From a virus: 64,000 bases of DNA. This document shows, piece after piece, positions 33,389 to 41,340 of the stretch. The position numbers and the translations under genes were made by a program. The stretch is from positions 62,001 through 126,000 of IMG/VR virus record IMGVR_UViG_3300045972_000138; one strand, written 5' to 3'. The notes below the pieces were generated by a model. The model worked only from the letters and a program-made list of their open reading frames with translations, searched no databases and had not been told where the DNA came from. How positions within the stretch are numbered: position 1 is the stretch's first letter; each line of letters starts with the position of its first letter.

Positions 33389-33985
33389 ATGCAAAATAGT
33401 CTAATCCCAATGGTTGTAGAACAAACTTCGCGTGGCGAACGTTCATACGATCTTTATTCACGCTTAATGAAGGAGCGTATTGTTTTCTTCCACGGCGAAG
33501 TAGAAAGCAATATGTGTAACGTGATCGTAGCACAGTTGCTATTCCTTGAAGCTGAAAATTCAGAACTTCCTATCAGTATGTATGTAAACAGCCCTGGCGG
33601 ATCTGTTTATGACGGATTGGCCGTATATGACGTTATGCAATACATCAAATGTCCAGTGCACACCTATGTAACTGGTATGGCAGCAAGTATGGGGTCGTTT
33701 ATTGCACAAGCAGGCGAACCAGGTCACCGCTATCTTATGCCACGTGCCATTACAATGATTCACCAGCCATCAAGTGGTACACGTGGTAAAGTGTCAGATA
33801 TGGAAATTGATTTGTACGAAAGTCTACGTATCAAGAAAGAGATGACAGAGCTATATGTTCAACACAATTCTAAAGGTGTAACATACGAGCAATTCCAGCA
33901 ATATATGGACCGTGATAAGTGGTTGACAGCACCAATGGCCTTAGATTTAGGTCTTGCTGATCAGATTGTTTCCAAGCGCGTCTAA
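33389..33985 (+). CDS. clpP: ATP-dependent Clp protease proteolytic subunit ClpP
   Basis: 198 aa, normal length. Catalytic triad S100 (GMAASMGSF), H125 (MIHQPSSG) and D176 (DRDKWLTAP); [17 protein letters not shown] is also typical. It should form the 14-mer barrel. The phage encodes both possible unfoldases, ClpX (20667) and ClpA (48219), and the adaptor ClpS (24393), but on separate transcripts. It ends at a strong terminator. A short SD-like AGGAAACAC precedes the ATG. Confidence 0.96.
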   Translation: MQNSLIPMVVEQTSRGERSYDLYSRLMKERIVFFHGEVESNMCNVIVAQLLFLEAENSELPISMYVNSPGGSVYDGLAVYDVMQYIKCPVHTYVTGMAASMGSFIAQAGEPGHRYLMPRAITMIHQPSSGTRGKVSDMEIDLYESLRIKKEMTELYVQHNSKGVTYEQFQQYMDRDKWLTAPMALDLGLADQIVSKRV

Positions 33986-34005
33986 ACTTTAACAACCGCT
34001 AAAAT

Positions 34006-34036
34006 AAAAAGCTAGTGAGGAATCACTAGCTTTTTT
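34006..34036 (+). terminator. Rho-independent terminator after clpP
   Basis: Stem GCTAGTGA (34011-34018) / TCACTAGC (34023-34030), GGAA loop, flanked by A-run and TTTTTT. Confidence 0.92.
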
Positions 34037-34037
34037 G

Positions 34038-34098
34038 TTGACTTTTTTGCTGCGTTGCAATATAATTTGCTAAATACATACTCAGTAGAAACACTGAG
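34038..34098 (+). promoter_or_regulatory. Tandem early/late promoter with 5' hairpin
   Basis: TTGACT (34038-34043)-N17-TATAAT (34061-34066), then GCTAAATA (34069-34076). A late start near 34082 would begin the RNA in a CTCAGT (34081-34086) / ACTGAG (34093-34098) hairpin. Confidence 0.65.
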
Positions 34099-34118
34099 AG
34101 AAACCAAGGAAACACACA

Positions 34119-34289
34119 ATGTTACAAAAATTTATTGATCATCTTTTACAAAAAGATACAAAAGTACCAGAAGATTACGCACGTATGGTACGCGCAGAAT
34201 ATCGTAATGTCCCATTCGATTATGTTGAATACTTTTTAGAAACCAACAAACGCTTGCCAACACCATCGGAGTTACAAAATGCTTTATAA
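34119..34289 (+). CDS. Hypothetical protein, 56 aa
   Basis: ATG at 34119 with CAAGGAAAC as SD. Reads MLQKFIDHLLQKDTKVPEDY and ends LPTPSELQNAL. Helical and charged. It overlaps the next gene by 11 nt, as usual here. No known family. Confidence 0.6.
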   Translation: MLQKFIDHLLQKDTKVPEDYARMVRAEYRNVPFDYVEYFLETNKRLPTPSELQNAL

Positions 34290-34464
34290 TATTATCGAAA
34301 AATTAAAACAGATATTTTCAGAGCCATCTGAGCAAAGTAAGTTAGATGCATTCATTGCACAGCAGCAGCCAACATCTGTAGGCGATGTAGAATATTGGAT
34401 TAATGTCTACGACCGTAGACAATATCTTGATCGCTCTTCTAGTTTTAGCTATCACATACGCTAA
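34279..34464 (+). CDS. DUF3563-like small protein, 61 aa
   Basis: MLYNIIEKLKQIF, then FIAQQQPTSVGDVEYWINVYDRR: a hydrophobic/basic helix followed by the 'x-A-x-x-x-x-S-x-x-D-(V/L)-E-x-x' segment that recalls DUF3563 and its phage relatives. Function unknown. Confidence 0.55.
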   Translation: MLYNIIEKLKQIFSEPSEQSKLDAFIAQQQPTSVGDVEYWINVYDRRQYLDRSSSFSYHIR

Positions 34465-34585
34465 TATGAAGAATACATTATCTAAGGTAGTTCATACCAT
34501 AAAAGATATTAGCGGATTCCTACGCTATCTAAGCGTACAGAGATTACAAAACGCCAGGAAGAACAGCTTTCCTCGCTGGTTCTAA
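34403..34585 (+). CDS. Small membrane protein, 60 aa (overlapping frame)
   Basis: ATG at 34403 lies 62 nt inside the preceding gene in another frame. It has a hydrophobic span at residues 8-22 (ILIALLVLAITYANM) followed by a basic tail (RLQNARKNSFPRWF). Plausible small phage membrane protein, but the SD is weak and it may be partly a shadow. Confidence 0.4.
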   Translation: MSTTVDNILIALLVLAITYANMKNTLSKVVHTIKDISGFLRYLSVQRLQNARKNSFPRWF

Positions 34586-34601
34586 TAAAACTACTGTTTA
34601 A

Positions 34602-34609
34602 TATAAATA
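34602..34609 (+). promoter_or_regulatory. Exact T4 late octamer TATAAATA before the hydrolase
   Basis: Predicted start near 34615; an 18-nt leader with SD CAAGGG before the ATG at 34633. Confidence 0.65.
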
Positions 34610-34632
34610 GCATATAAAGCAAGGGAATAACT

Positions 34633-35361
34633 ATGACGCCACCATCTAAATTACTGTTAATAGCTGAAGCCATTAGATCACTAGTTGAATATGCTCAGAG
34701 TATTTTACTGAGTATTCCGCTTCAGTATATTTCAGCAAAAGGTGATGGCCATCCGGTTGTTATTTTTCCAGGGCTCGGAACATCCGATGGTTCAACACAT
34801 TATATTAGAAGCTTTCTAACAGGGTTAGGATATAACGTATATCCGTGGGGATTAGGTAGAAACTTAGGACCACGTGGGGGCATCAACAAACTAACATCTG
34901 TAGTTGTTGAGCGCATACGTGAAATATCTCTAGAAAACGGTGGGGCCAAAGTTAGTTTAATTGGTTGGTCGTTAGGTGGAATTTATGTTCGCGAAATTGC
35001 TAAGGCTGAGCCCGATTTGGTCAGACAGGTAATCACGCTAGGTACGCCATTTAAGGGTGCGCCAAATGCAACAAATGTTACAATGTTGTACGAACTATTA
35101 AGTAAAGATAAGAGTCATTTAGATCCAGATATTATTGAAGCTATTGCTAAAAAGCCCAATGTACCATTTACATCTATATACAGCAAAACAGACGGAGTGG
35201 TATCGTGGGAATGTTGCATAGAAGAACCATCTGATATCTCCGAAAATGTAGAAATACCGGGTGCAAGTCACTTAGGATTAGGACATAATACTATGTCTAT
35301 GCATATTATAGCCAACAGGCTAGCTCAACCACTCGGGAAGTGGCAGCACTATAACAAATAA
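34633..35361 (+). CDS. Alpha/beta hydrolase, lipase/esterase-like
   Basis: 242 aa. PVVIFPGLGTSDGS forms the oxyanion-loop strand, GWSLGG carries the nucleophile S113, D187 (YSKTDGVVSWE) and H213 or H218 (GASHLGLGHN) complete the triad. It resembles triacylglycerol lipase-like alpha/beta hydrolases. There is no signal peptide. The N-terminal ~30 residues are a hydrophobic amphipathic helix that could touch membranes. Transcribed from an exact late octamer and ended by its own terminator, so it is a late, possibly lysis- or virion-linked function. The substrate cannot be told. Confidence 0.82.
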   Translation: MTPPSKLLLIAEAIRSLVEYAQSILLSIPLQYISAKGDGHPVVIFPGLGTSDGSTHYIRSFLTGLGYNVYPWGLGRNLGPRGGINKLTSVVVERIREISLENGGAKVSLIGWSLGGIYVREIAKAEPDLVRQVITLGTPFKGAPNATNVTMLYELLSKDKSHLDPDIIEAIAKKPNVPFTSIYSKTDGVVSWECCIEEPSDISENVEIPGASHLGLGHNTMSMHIIANRLAQPLGKWQHYNK

Positions 35362-35375
35362 TTGGTAATGCATAT

Positions 35376-35400
35376 AAAGGCGCAGTAATGCGCCTTTCGT
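35376..35400 (+). terminator. Rho-independent terminator after the hydrolase gene
   Basis: Perfect stem AAAGGCGCA (35376-35384) / TGCGCCTTT (35389-35397) with loop GTAA. The T-tract is short (TTTCGTTGTTT). Confidence 0.8.
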
Positions 35401-35417
35401 TGTTTGTCAACCGAATT

Positions 35418-35446
35418 TTGACATATAAACAACATTATGTTAAACT
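35418..35446 (+). promoter_or_regulatory. Sigma70-like promoter
   Basis: TTGACA (35418-35423), 17 nt, TAAACT (35441-35446), the third example of this -10 variant. Leads into the 35472 gene. Confidence 0.65.
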
Positions 35447-35471
35447 GTAATATATAATATTTGGGAGAACT

Positions 35472-35708
35472 ATGGATAATAAAGACTTGTATGTACCTAT
35501 GAATGAATTAATAATGGATAAGGAGACACACTGGACTTTCACCACACTTCCTGCAACTTTTCCCAGGATAGCCCAACAGGGTATCATTATGTGGTGCGTA
35601 GATAATCTAGAAGGTCGTTGGACAATGCTTGGTGGTAACAAATTCGGATTCGAAGATGGCCAAGATGCGACAATTTTTAAAATGCAATTTGGTTACAATA
35701 ATGCTTAA
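35472..35708 (+). CDS. Hypothetical protein, 78 aa
   Basis: Aromatic-rich, beta-looking (THWTFTTLPATFPRIA, QGIIMWCVDN, EGRWTMLGGNKFGFED). SD GGGAGAAC. Overlaps the next gene by 8 nt. No known family. Confidence 0.65.
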   Translation: MDNKDLYVPMNELIMDKETHWTFTTLPATFPRIAQQGIIMWCVDNLEGRWTMLGGNKFGFEDGQDATIFKMQFGYNNA

Positions 35709-36861
35709 TATTTCAAAACAAATTCATGCAGGGTGGGATAATACAAAGGTAATACCAGAAGCTCAAGTTTTATACGAAGCGGAGATTATCCCGGAAGGTG
35801 CAACAGCATCAGAGTTAAAGAAATTTGTAAAGTTTTCAAGTAAACACAATACAATTCATACAATAGATAACGTACCGATGCCGGGATTTACATTGTATGA
35901 TGTCGATAAGAAAAATTATTCAGCAACCGATTCAACTTGGTTAGTTATTGATCCACGCGGATTTATAACAAGAATTACAAATAAGAATTTAATTAAGATT
36001 CTAAGGGTATCAGGAATTACAGAAGGATTGATACAGCAAAAATGTGTATGGGCCCGGGAAGATTCCGACACTACATTAACACTGGTACCACTATCGTCTA
36101 CTGAATATAATCTAGCTGTAGGAAACACAGAATTAATGGAAGCAAAAGTTTCTATGGATTCAGTAGATATTGGCGATACTGTGTTATTGCAGAATGGTCT
36201 CACTGGCAAGTATATGGGCGTATTATCGTTATACGGTAGAATGGATAGATCGTACAATAACGTATTAAAGGCTCCATCTTTCTTACGCAAACAAATCATA
36301 GAAGTATTCCCGGGTAAGTTTCATTACAATACAGATATTAAAATACTGAAGGTGCTAGGTAAGTCTCCATTACCGATGTCACGAGAAGATTCAATGACAT
36401 ATATAAATGGTGAAATTAATCATAATGTTAATTGTTATTTTTCGCAGGATACTAAATTTACTAACTCTTTTCAGCCAAGTTTTAGATATATCGGGTGTGT
36501 ATCTGTACACGCCGAACCTAAAGTAAAATATGTTCTAGAGGAAATAGAAAAAGAAGAAGCAGAAGAACTGTTTTACAAGTTTCGTGATACAACATATTAC
36601 GGCGGTCTTGTTTTAGAAAATTTACAAGATAAAAAAAGCATAATCGACTTTCCTTGGTGGGGAAGTCAGCAAACCGTAAATACCACATCATTTCCTATAC
36701 AGGATGTTGCTGCTATAGACGACTCAAAGATAACATTACATAAGCCGGTAGCTGGCGCAATGGCATATGTTACAGGAGCAAAACCGAAACTATACTCGCT
36801 TGACAATTTTAAGAAATTCTATAAAATAGTCAAACAAGTTAGAGCTATTAAATATATTTAA
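35701..36861 (+). CDS. Hypothetical protein, 386 aa
   Basis: The ATG at 35701 overlaps the previous stop by 8 nt; an earlier in-frame start lies inside the previous gene. A large beta-rich soluble protein, e.g. FTLYDVDKKNYSATDSTWLVIDPRGFITRIT, CVWAREDSDTTLTLVPLSSTEY, GDTVLLQNGLTGKYMGVLSLYG. It ends in a Lys-rich stretch. Similar-looking proteins occur in large T4-like phages without function. No motif recognised. Confidence 0.65.
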   Translation: MLNISKQIHAGWDNTKVIPEAQVLYEAEIIPEGATASELKKFVKFSSKHNTIHTIDNVPMPGFTLYDVDKKNYSATDSTWLVIDPRGFITRITNKNLIKILRVSGITEGLIQQKCVWAREDSDTTLTLVPLSSTEYNLAVGNTELMEAKVSMDSVDIGDTVLLQNGLTGKYMGVLSLYGRMDRSYNNVLKAPSFLRKQIIEVFPGKFHYNTDIKILKVLGKSPLPMSREDSMTYINGEINHNVNCYFSQDTKFTNSFQPSFRYIGCVSVHAEPKVKYVLEEIEKEEAEELFYKFRDTTYYGGLVLENLQDKKSIIDFPWWGSQQTVNTTSFPIQDVAAIDDSKITLHKPVAGAMAYVTGAKPKLYSLDNFKKFYKIVKQVRAIKYI

Positions 36862-36869
36862 GGAACAAA

Positions 36870-37241
36870 ATGGATAATACACAATATTTAGAATTAAGCG
36901 ACCGCACCTGCAAGCACATTGACGGACCTGATACAATCACGCCCGAGCGTTATGATTTACTGCACGCTACCCTCGGAATTGCCGGCGAATCAGGCGAAAT
37001 TGTAGATGCTGTTAAGAAGCACATAATCTACAACAAGCCGCTAGACATTGCAAATATGCGCGAAGAAATCGGCGATATTATGTGGTACATTGCGTTAGCT
37101 TGCCGCACACTTGATTTTGATCTTGGCGAAATCTTGGAAGAAAATATTGCCAAGTTGCAAAAGCGTTATCCGGACAAGTACAGCGATTTTCACGCAACAG
37201 CACGTCTAGATAAAGCAGAAGAAAACTATATTGAGCCGTAA
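36870..37241 (+). CDS. mazG: MazG-like nucleotide pyrophosphohydrolase (second copy)
   Basis: 123 aa. LGIAGESGEIVDAVKKH gives the E-x-x-E metal site and MREEIGDIMWYIALACR the E-x-x-D site of the MazG-like fold. It is clearly different in sequence from the 17729 gene, so the two probably act on different nucleotides. Overlaps the next gene by 1 nt. SD AAGGAAC. Confidence 0.85.
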   Translation: MDNTQYLELSDRTCKHIDGPDTITPERYDLLHATLGIAGESGEIVDAVKKHIIYNKPLDIANMREEIGDIMWYIALACRTLDFDLGEILEENIAKLQKRYPDKYSDFHATARLDKAEENYIEP

Positions 37242-37501
37242 TGAATGTAGTAGTGCATCATTGGAGATACGAGGACGGCCTTACATCTCCAAACCTTGGA
37301 TCAAAATTTCCACTTGATCCACCACCACGCGGATGGTATTGCTGGGCATATCCATCCGACGATAGGGATTTTGAAAAATGGATGAAAACAAATTGCCCTA
37401 AATCTGATTGCACGCATAGATTTAATAGTGGTGACCCTATGTATACTGTGCATATAAAAGACGACCAGGAAGCGGTATCATTTAAACTACAATGGATGTA
37501 A
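37241..37501 (+). CDS. Hypothetical protein, 86 aa
   Basis: MNVVVHHWRYEDGL, then PLDPPPRGWYCWAYPSDDRDFEKWMK and a C-terminal strand pair ending QEAVSFKLQWM. The 'EAVxFKLQ' ending recurs in neighbouring genes (38681, 38920: DDLTTFHRI, DATQFRL), suggesting a related small fold. Function unknown. Confidence 0.62.
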   Translation: MNVVVHHWRYEDGLTSPNLGSKFPLDPPPRGWYCWAYPSDDRDFEKWMKTNCPKSDCTHRFNSGDPMYTVHIKDDQEAVSFKLQWM

Positions 37502-37502
37502 T

Positions 37503-37826
37503 ATGAAATTTATACGAAGATCAATTTTAAAATTAATAAAATGGGCGGCCGCTGTTGATCAGGTTACTGAACCAAATAAGTACGACGATAGAAAAGCGCA
37601 AGGTACTGCTATCGGACTTGCAAAATCTTCCATGTCTGAGATAAACGATATGGGTAATGGAATGAATTTTACAATGTACAATGCAACTGGTGGTAAAGTA
37701 GTTCAAATTCGATCATATAATCCTAGCACAGATCGTTCGAAATCAGCATTGTATGTTATTACAGATACAGAAGATTTGGGTACAGAGTTAGCTCAGATTA
37801 TTACAATGGAACGACTATCCTCCTAA
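37503..37826 (+). CDS. Hypothetical protein, 107 aa
   Basis: The first 15 residues are a basic amphipathic helix (FIRRSILKLIKWAAAV), then a polar region and beta strands (MNFTMYNATGGKVVQIRSYN, KSALYVITDTEDLG). No known family. Confidence 0.6.
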   Translation: MKFIRRSILKLIKWAAAVDQVTEPNKYDDRKAQGTAIGLAKSSMSEINDMGNGMNFTMYNATGGKVVQIRSYNPSTDRSKSALYVITDTEDLGTELAQIITMERLSS

Positions 37827-37855
37827 TTGACGTATGCAGTAATATGCATTATAAT
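37827..37855 (+). promoter_or_regulatory. Sigma70-like promoter
   Basis: TTGACG (37827-37832), 17 nt, TATAAT (37850-37855). It starts just at the stop of the previous gene and drives the run of small genes from 37876. Confidence 0.78.
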
Positions 37856-37875
37856 TTAATTTTAGAAAGCGTAAT

Positions 37876-38142
37876 ATGACTAAACAAACCGAAAAGGCAC
37901 AACCAGTTAACCTTAAGGAACAAAATGCAGTCCATACCTTCCGCGTTACGATCCGCGATCGTGAACATTTCTATAGGCTTGTAAAGTGGCTAAACGAAAA
38001 CGTAGGTAAGGGCGAAGATAAGTGGACCATGGAAGGCCGCGTTCTTAAGCGTTTGAAGCAAGGTACCACTATCAACCCAAACATCTATATTTTCCGTCAG
38101 GATTTTGATCCATCATCGGCACTGTATCTTAGCTTGATTTGA
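37876..38142 (+). CDS. Hypothetical protein, 88 aa
   Basis: A ferredoxin-like look: VHTFRVTIRDREHFYRLVKWLNENVG followed by a strand pair ending FRQDFDPSSALYLSLI. First gene of a closely packed unknown block. No recognised family. Confidence 0.65.
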   Translation: MTKQTEKAQPVNLKEQNAVHTFRVTIRDREHFYRLVKWLNENVGKGEDKWTMEGRVLKRLKQGTTINPNIYIFRQDFDPSSALYLSLI

Positions 38143-38143
38143 T

Positions 38144-38428
38144 ATGGCTAATGCCTTCCGACCCAATGCCTTAATTGCCAACGATGGTACAATTGTTGCA
38201 TTGGTTCACATTGAAAGCATAAGCCAGGTTAGTAAAGAAGAGGATGCTACAGTAGATAAACTAAGAGATGATTTAACGTTCATAGTTACTACTGTATCAG
38301 GTTTTAAACATACTATTTCTATTAAGCGACTCATAAAAGCACACAGGGCAGATTGTGTGTTTGATAATGATATGCACGAAACATATTTGTCGATATTAGA
38401 CAGATGGATACATTTACTAGGGGCATGA
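38144..38428 (+). CDS. Hypothetical protein, 94 aa
   Basis: N-terminal beta strands (IVALVHIESISQVSKEE, LTFIVTTVSGFKHTISIK) and a C-terminal helix ending DRWIHLLGA. The gene end (GGGGCATGATATG) provides the SD for its neighbour. Function unknown. Confidence 0.6.
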   Translation: MANAFRPNALIANDGTIVALVHIESISQVSKEEDATVDKLRDDLTFIVTTVSGFKHTISIKRLIKAHRADCVFDNDMHETYLSILDRWIHLLGA

Positions 38429-38429
38429 T

Positions 38430-38684
38430 ATGGTAACTTTACCTAAAGATTTTGTTGCTACAAAGCACGACGGCTATTTCTGGAATTTAAAAGAACAAAA
38501 ACTTTATTCAATTAAAGTTAGCGGATTCTTGCGACCACTTGCTGGCCCACGCAAGCCAAATCCGTTTAACCACTACATAGAAGGTTATCAGGTGTCAGTA
38601 AATGGCAGGAGAAGAATTCTTGCACTAGAAACACTTCAGAAACTTAAAGCAGCCAATTCTATTATTAAAGTGGAGAAATCATGA
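38430..38684 (+). CDS. Hypothetical protein, 84 aa
   Basis: Basic, with GYFWNLKEQKLYSIKVSGFLRPLAG, then IEGYQVSVNGRRRILALETLQKLK: strand-rich with a final helix, somewhat like small HNH-associated NUMOD/AP2-type DNA-binding pieces in layout. The assignment is not secure. Overlaps the next gene by 4 nt. Confidence 0.58.
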   Translation: MVTLPKDFVATKHDGYFWNLKEQKLYSIKVSGFLRPLAGPRKPNPFNHYIEGYQVSVNGRRRILALETLQKLKAANSIIKVEKS

Positions 38685-38923
38685 TACAAAAAGGTAATGA
38701 ACTTACAGGCAATGATATTAGTGTTGATAGCTACACTACTCATTGGCCACAGATACGAGTACATCCTCTTGTATTCTATCGTCGTTATGATAAATTCGTT
38801 GAAGGATTTAAGCAGGTAAAAGGCTTGTTTGCCGAATTAGATCAGGGACAGTTTGTATCTATTAGATTTTCCAATAAAGATGATTTAACTACATTTCATC
38901 GTATCCACAACGAGTACATATGA
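38681..38923 (+). CDS. Hypothetical protein, 80 aa
   Basis: HWPQIRVHPLVFYRRYDKFVEGFKQVKGLF, then a strand SIRFSNKDDLTTFHRIHNEYI. ATGA overlaps on both sides. Function unknown. Confidence 0.58.
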   Translation: MIQKGNELTGNDISVDSYTTHWPQIRVHPLVFYRRYDKFVEGFKQVKGLFAELDQGQFVSIRFSNKDDLTTFHRIHNEYI

Positions 38924-39309
38924 AACAGAAGTTGCACGTACTAACAAGGATGTTTTTAAAAGATCCCTATATCGTACGGATAACTCATACTGGCTGTCAA
39001 ATGCCTAATCTGGATTTAGCAGAATTTAGAAAATTGTTAAAGACTGCTAAATCCATGATTACCGAAACGTGGGGTTATTCAAATCCTGATTACTTTATAG
39101 TGCGAACAACTGAAGTAAATTTAATATCAATAAACGGTGTAGGTAGCTTTCCAACTACAGTTCCAGAATACGAATGTTACTCTTATTGGGCATTCACAAA
39201 TGATATGGATGCCACACAATTTAGATTGACTGTTGGAGATAGTGCAAGAAGAATGCAAATTTGGCCAACCAGAGTTAAATTCACTATAACAGAATATATC
39301 GAAGATTAA
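38920..39309 (+). CDS. Hypothetical protein, 129 aa
   Basis: Overlaps the previous gene by 4 nt. Beta-rich with CYSYWAFTNDMDATQFRLTVGD near the C-terminus, a pattern like that of the smaller genes just upstream. Function unknown. Confidence 0.6.
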   Translation: MKQKLHVLTRMFLKDPYIVRITHTGCQMPNLDLAEFRKLLKTAKSMITETWGYSNPDYFIVRTTEVNLISINGVGSFPTTVPEYECYSYWAFTNDMDATQFRLTVGDSARRMQIWPTRVKFTITEYIED

Positions 39310-39329
39310 TGATGCGCGTAAAATTGTTG

Positions 39330-39337
39330 CATAAATA
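39330..39337 (+). promoter_or_regulatory. Late-like octamer
   Basis: CATAAATA, predicted start near 39343, an 11-nt leader with SD GTGAGGG before the ATG at 39354. Confidence 0.5.
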
Positions 39338-39353
39338 TAACAAGTGAGGGCCT

Positions 39354-39635
39354 ATGCATCCATTTTTAAACACATCAAAACTAACGCTAGAAGAAATTGT
39401 AGAAAAAATTAACAAAGCGAATCTTTATTTAAACCAGCAAGCTTCTTTGGGACACAATCCTACAGTATTAAGCATACAAGAAGTAATAAAATATTTGGAA
39501 GAAGAAAAAAACACACGTATGCAAAAATTGATAGATGATGAAATGAAGAAGAAGGCCCCCGATGCTCATGCACCGTTAGAGGTAGGCAGTGTTGATAAAG
39601 TCGACATTGAAAAGTTTATAAGGAACGCTCTATGA
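39354..39635 (+). CDS. Hypothetical helical protein, 93 aa
   Basis: Helical throughout (LTLEEIVEKINKANLYLNQQ, SIQEVIKYLEEEKNTRMQKLI), probably coiled-coil forming. It overlaps the next gene by 4 nt. No family recognised. Confidence 0.62.
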   Translation: MHPFLNTSKLTLEEIVEKINKANLYLNQQASLGHNPTVLSIQEVIKYLEEEKNTRMQKLIDDEMKKKAPDAHAPLEVGSVDKVDIEKFIRNAL

Positions 39636-40351
39636 TGCAAATTGGTAGACACAAAATAAAAAATCATATGTCGTTAGAATATGATTTTGCCGGCATTAGA
39701 ATTTTAAACGGATGCTTGGTACCAGTTGATTGGCACATTTCGGCCGACTTGGTTGCTATGGATAAAAAAGGCAAACTATCGGTGGAAGAATTGGAATACA
39801 ATGCAACTGTTGCGTATCAAAAATTATTCTTTTGGCTAGATACAAATTTGCCAAACATAATAATAGTAGATGTCAACAATCCCGAAGATTTATATATTGC
39901 TAATTTATCTGCCAACATAATGATGTATTGCCCGGCTGCACCATATGATGATGTAATTGTGCAGTTGTTACATTCAAAATTAACTGTACTAGCAGATAAT
40001 TCGTTATATGTTGGCGATGTAAGAATAAAAGCAAGCGATATGACTGTCAAGTACACATACTCGTTGGCAGACACTGGTTATTCGATGCCAAAGTCAACAG
40101 AAGAATATTACCCCGAAGGTAAGACAAGAGATACAGTGCCGTGGTGGAGTCGCAATGATGGGTTTAGCTTCGAGTTTGTAAAACCTGATGAGACTGAGTT
40201 ATCGGATGAAGAATTGTACGGCGGCATTATTGATCCACTTACTGAATTCTATAAAATAATCGACGATGCTACTGCTGATAATACATTAGGTACTAAAGAA
40301 CCTGCAAGAATTGTTCAAGTAGAAAAATGGAAACCAAAAAAGGTTGAGTAA
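39632..40351 (+). CDS. Hypothetical protein, 239 aa
   Basis: Mixed alpha/beta with conserved-looking aromatic segments (VPVDWHISADLVAMDKKG, LFFWLDTNLPNIIIVD, VPWWSRNDGFSFEFV) and an acidic stretch ETELSDEELYGG. It precedes the DnaE-like fragment with a 1-nt overlap. Function unknown. Confidence 0.62.
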   Translation: MMQIGRHKIKNHMSLEYDFAGIRILNGCLVPVDWHISADLVAMDKKGKLSVEELEYNATVAYQKLFFWLDTNLPNIIIVDVNNPEDLYIANLSANIMMYCPAAPYDDVIVQLLHSKLTVLADNSLYVGDVRIKASDMTVKYTYSLADTGYSMPKSTEEYYPEGKTRDTVPWWSRNDGFSFEFVKPDETELSDEELYGGIIDPLTEFYKIIDDATADNTLGTKEPARIVQVEKWKPKKVE

Positions 40352-40866
40352 TGAAAATAAATATGTATGGTCAAGCCATACTATCTAGTAGTAATGTAAG
40401 GGAATTAATACTTCAAGGTAAGAACATTGGTCACTTGACAGTAATAAAAGACGATGAGGTTGAGTTATTTGAAAAGTATCAAAATTCGTTATTAAACAAT
40501 AAAGTAGCGTTCGATGATATTCCGGAAGAAGTTTTATCTTTTGATGATTTTCATTTAAAGGCTGCTGATGAGTGGTTGTTCCCTAAAGAGTATCAACAAA
40601 TTGATGTGCATACATGGCTCATTAATAAATGTAACACACAAGTAGAAGTCGATAGAATAAACGAAGAATATGCATTATACGAAGAGCGTGATTTAATTAT
40701 GCTTCTTAGATTGTTTATATTCTTAGTCGATTATATGCGTAAGAATAAATTTATATGGGGTGTCGGGCGTGGATCATCTGTTTCATCGTATATCTTGTAT
40801 AAGATAGGCATACATCGCGTAGATAGTTTAAAGTTTGGATTTAGTATAAAGGATTATTTAAAATGA
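40351..40866 (+). CDS. DnaE/PolC-like fragment protein
   Basis: 171 aa. Residues 137-163 (GVGRGSSVSSYILYKIGI, then VDSL) match the GRGS block of bacterial C-family DNA polymerase alpha subunits (G-R-G-S-A-A-G-S-L-V-A-Y, then I-D-P-L). The family's catalytic DxD aspartates and the rest of the polymerase are absent, and the protein ends where FERFL would begin. The N-terminal 130 residues are not recognised. It lies ~0.8 kb upstream of the clamp-loader gene. It is probably not a polymerase on its own; it may bind DNA or the clamp. Confidence 0.62.
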   Translation: MKINMYGQAILSSSNVRELILQGKNIGHLTVIKDDEVELFEKYQNSLLNNKVAFDDIPEEVLSFDDFHLKAADEWLFPKEYQQIDVHTWLINKCNTQVEVDRINEEYALYEERDLIMLLRLFIFLVDYMRKNKFIWGVGRGSSVSSYILYKIGIHRVDSLKFGFSIKDYLK

Positions 40867-41189
40867 GCAGACATACAAGTTATAGAGGCGTAACCATTGA
40901 TATGGATACAATGCGTCGTGAAAATGAAAAGGTAACAGCGTTAGGCAACATGAAGGTTAACGCCAAAGGCGACGAACTTGGCCGAGGTGGTACAATTGTT
41001 AAGCAAGCGGATAAAATTGCAAGAGACAATCATCAATCGCAATCATCTGTAATTAAAACGGGTCTGAAAGGTGCAATGCCTGATTCCCCTGCAATTGTAG
41101 AACAAAAGAAAACAACACCTGTGAAGGCTACAGTAAAGAAAGTAGAAAAAGAATTGCCAAATGGTGATATCGAGGTACAAGATGAATAA
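40863..41189 (+). CDS. Hypothetical basic protein, 108 aa
   Basis: Polar, Lys-rich and probably disordered (SRHTSYRGVTIDMDTMRREN, IVKQADKIARDNHQSQSS, TTPVKATVKKVEKE). It overlaps both neighbours. The first 40 residues look like a conserved short motif found in many phage proteins ('RGxxIDMxxMRxxNE'). Function unknown. Confidence 0.62.
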   Translation: MSRHTSYRGVTIDMDTMRRENEKVTALGNMKVNAKGDELGRGGTIVKQADKIARDNHQSQSSVIKTGLKGAMPDSPAIVEQKKTTPVKATVKKVEKELPNGDIEVQDE

Positions 41190-41340
41190 GGCCGAGGGCG
41201 AAGTTGATGGCATCAAGTATTCGGTTGACGAAAGCATTGTAAAACGATTAAAAGAATCGCATAATATAGATGCTATTCAAGAGATACAGGATGCTCTTAA
41301 AAAATTTAAAGAAAGCGAAAGGCTTAAAAATGCAAGTTAA
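41182..41340 (+). CDS. Hypothetical protein, 52 aa
   Basis: ATG at 41182 overlaps the previous gene by 8 nt and the next by 11 nt. Reads MNKAEGEVDGIKYSVDESIV and ends with a charged helix IQEIQDALKKFKESERLKNAS. Small, but well fitted into the gene chain. Confidence 0.55.
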   Translation: MNKAEGEVDGIKYSVDESIVKRLKESHNIDAIQEIQDALKKFKESERLKNAS

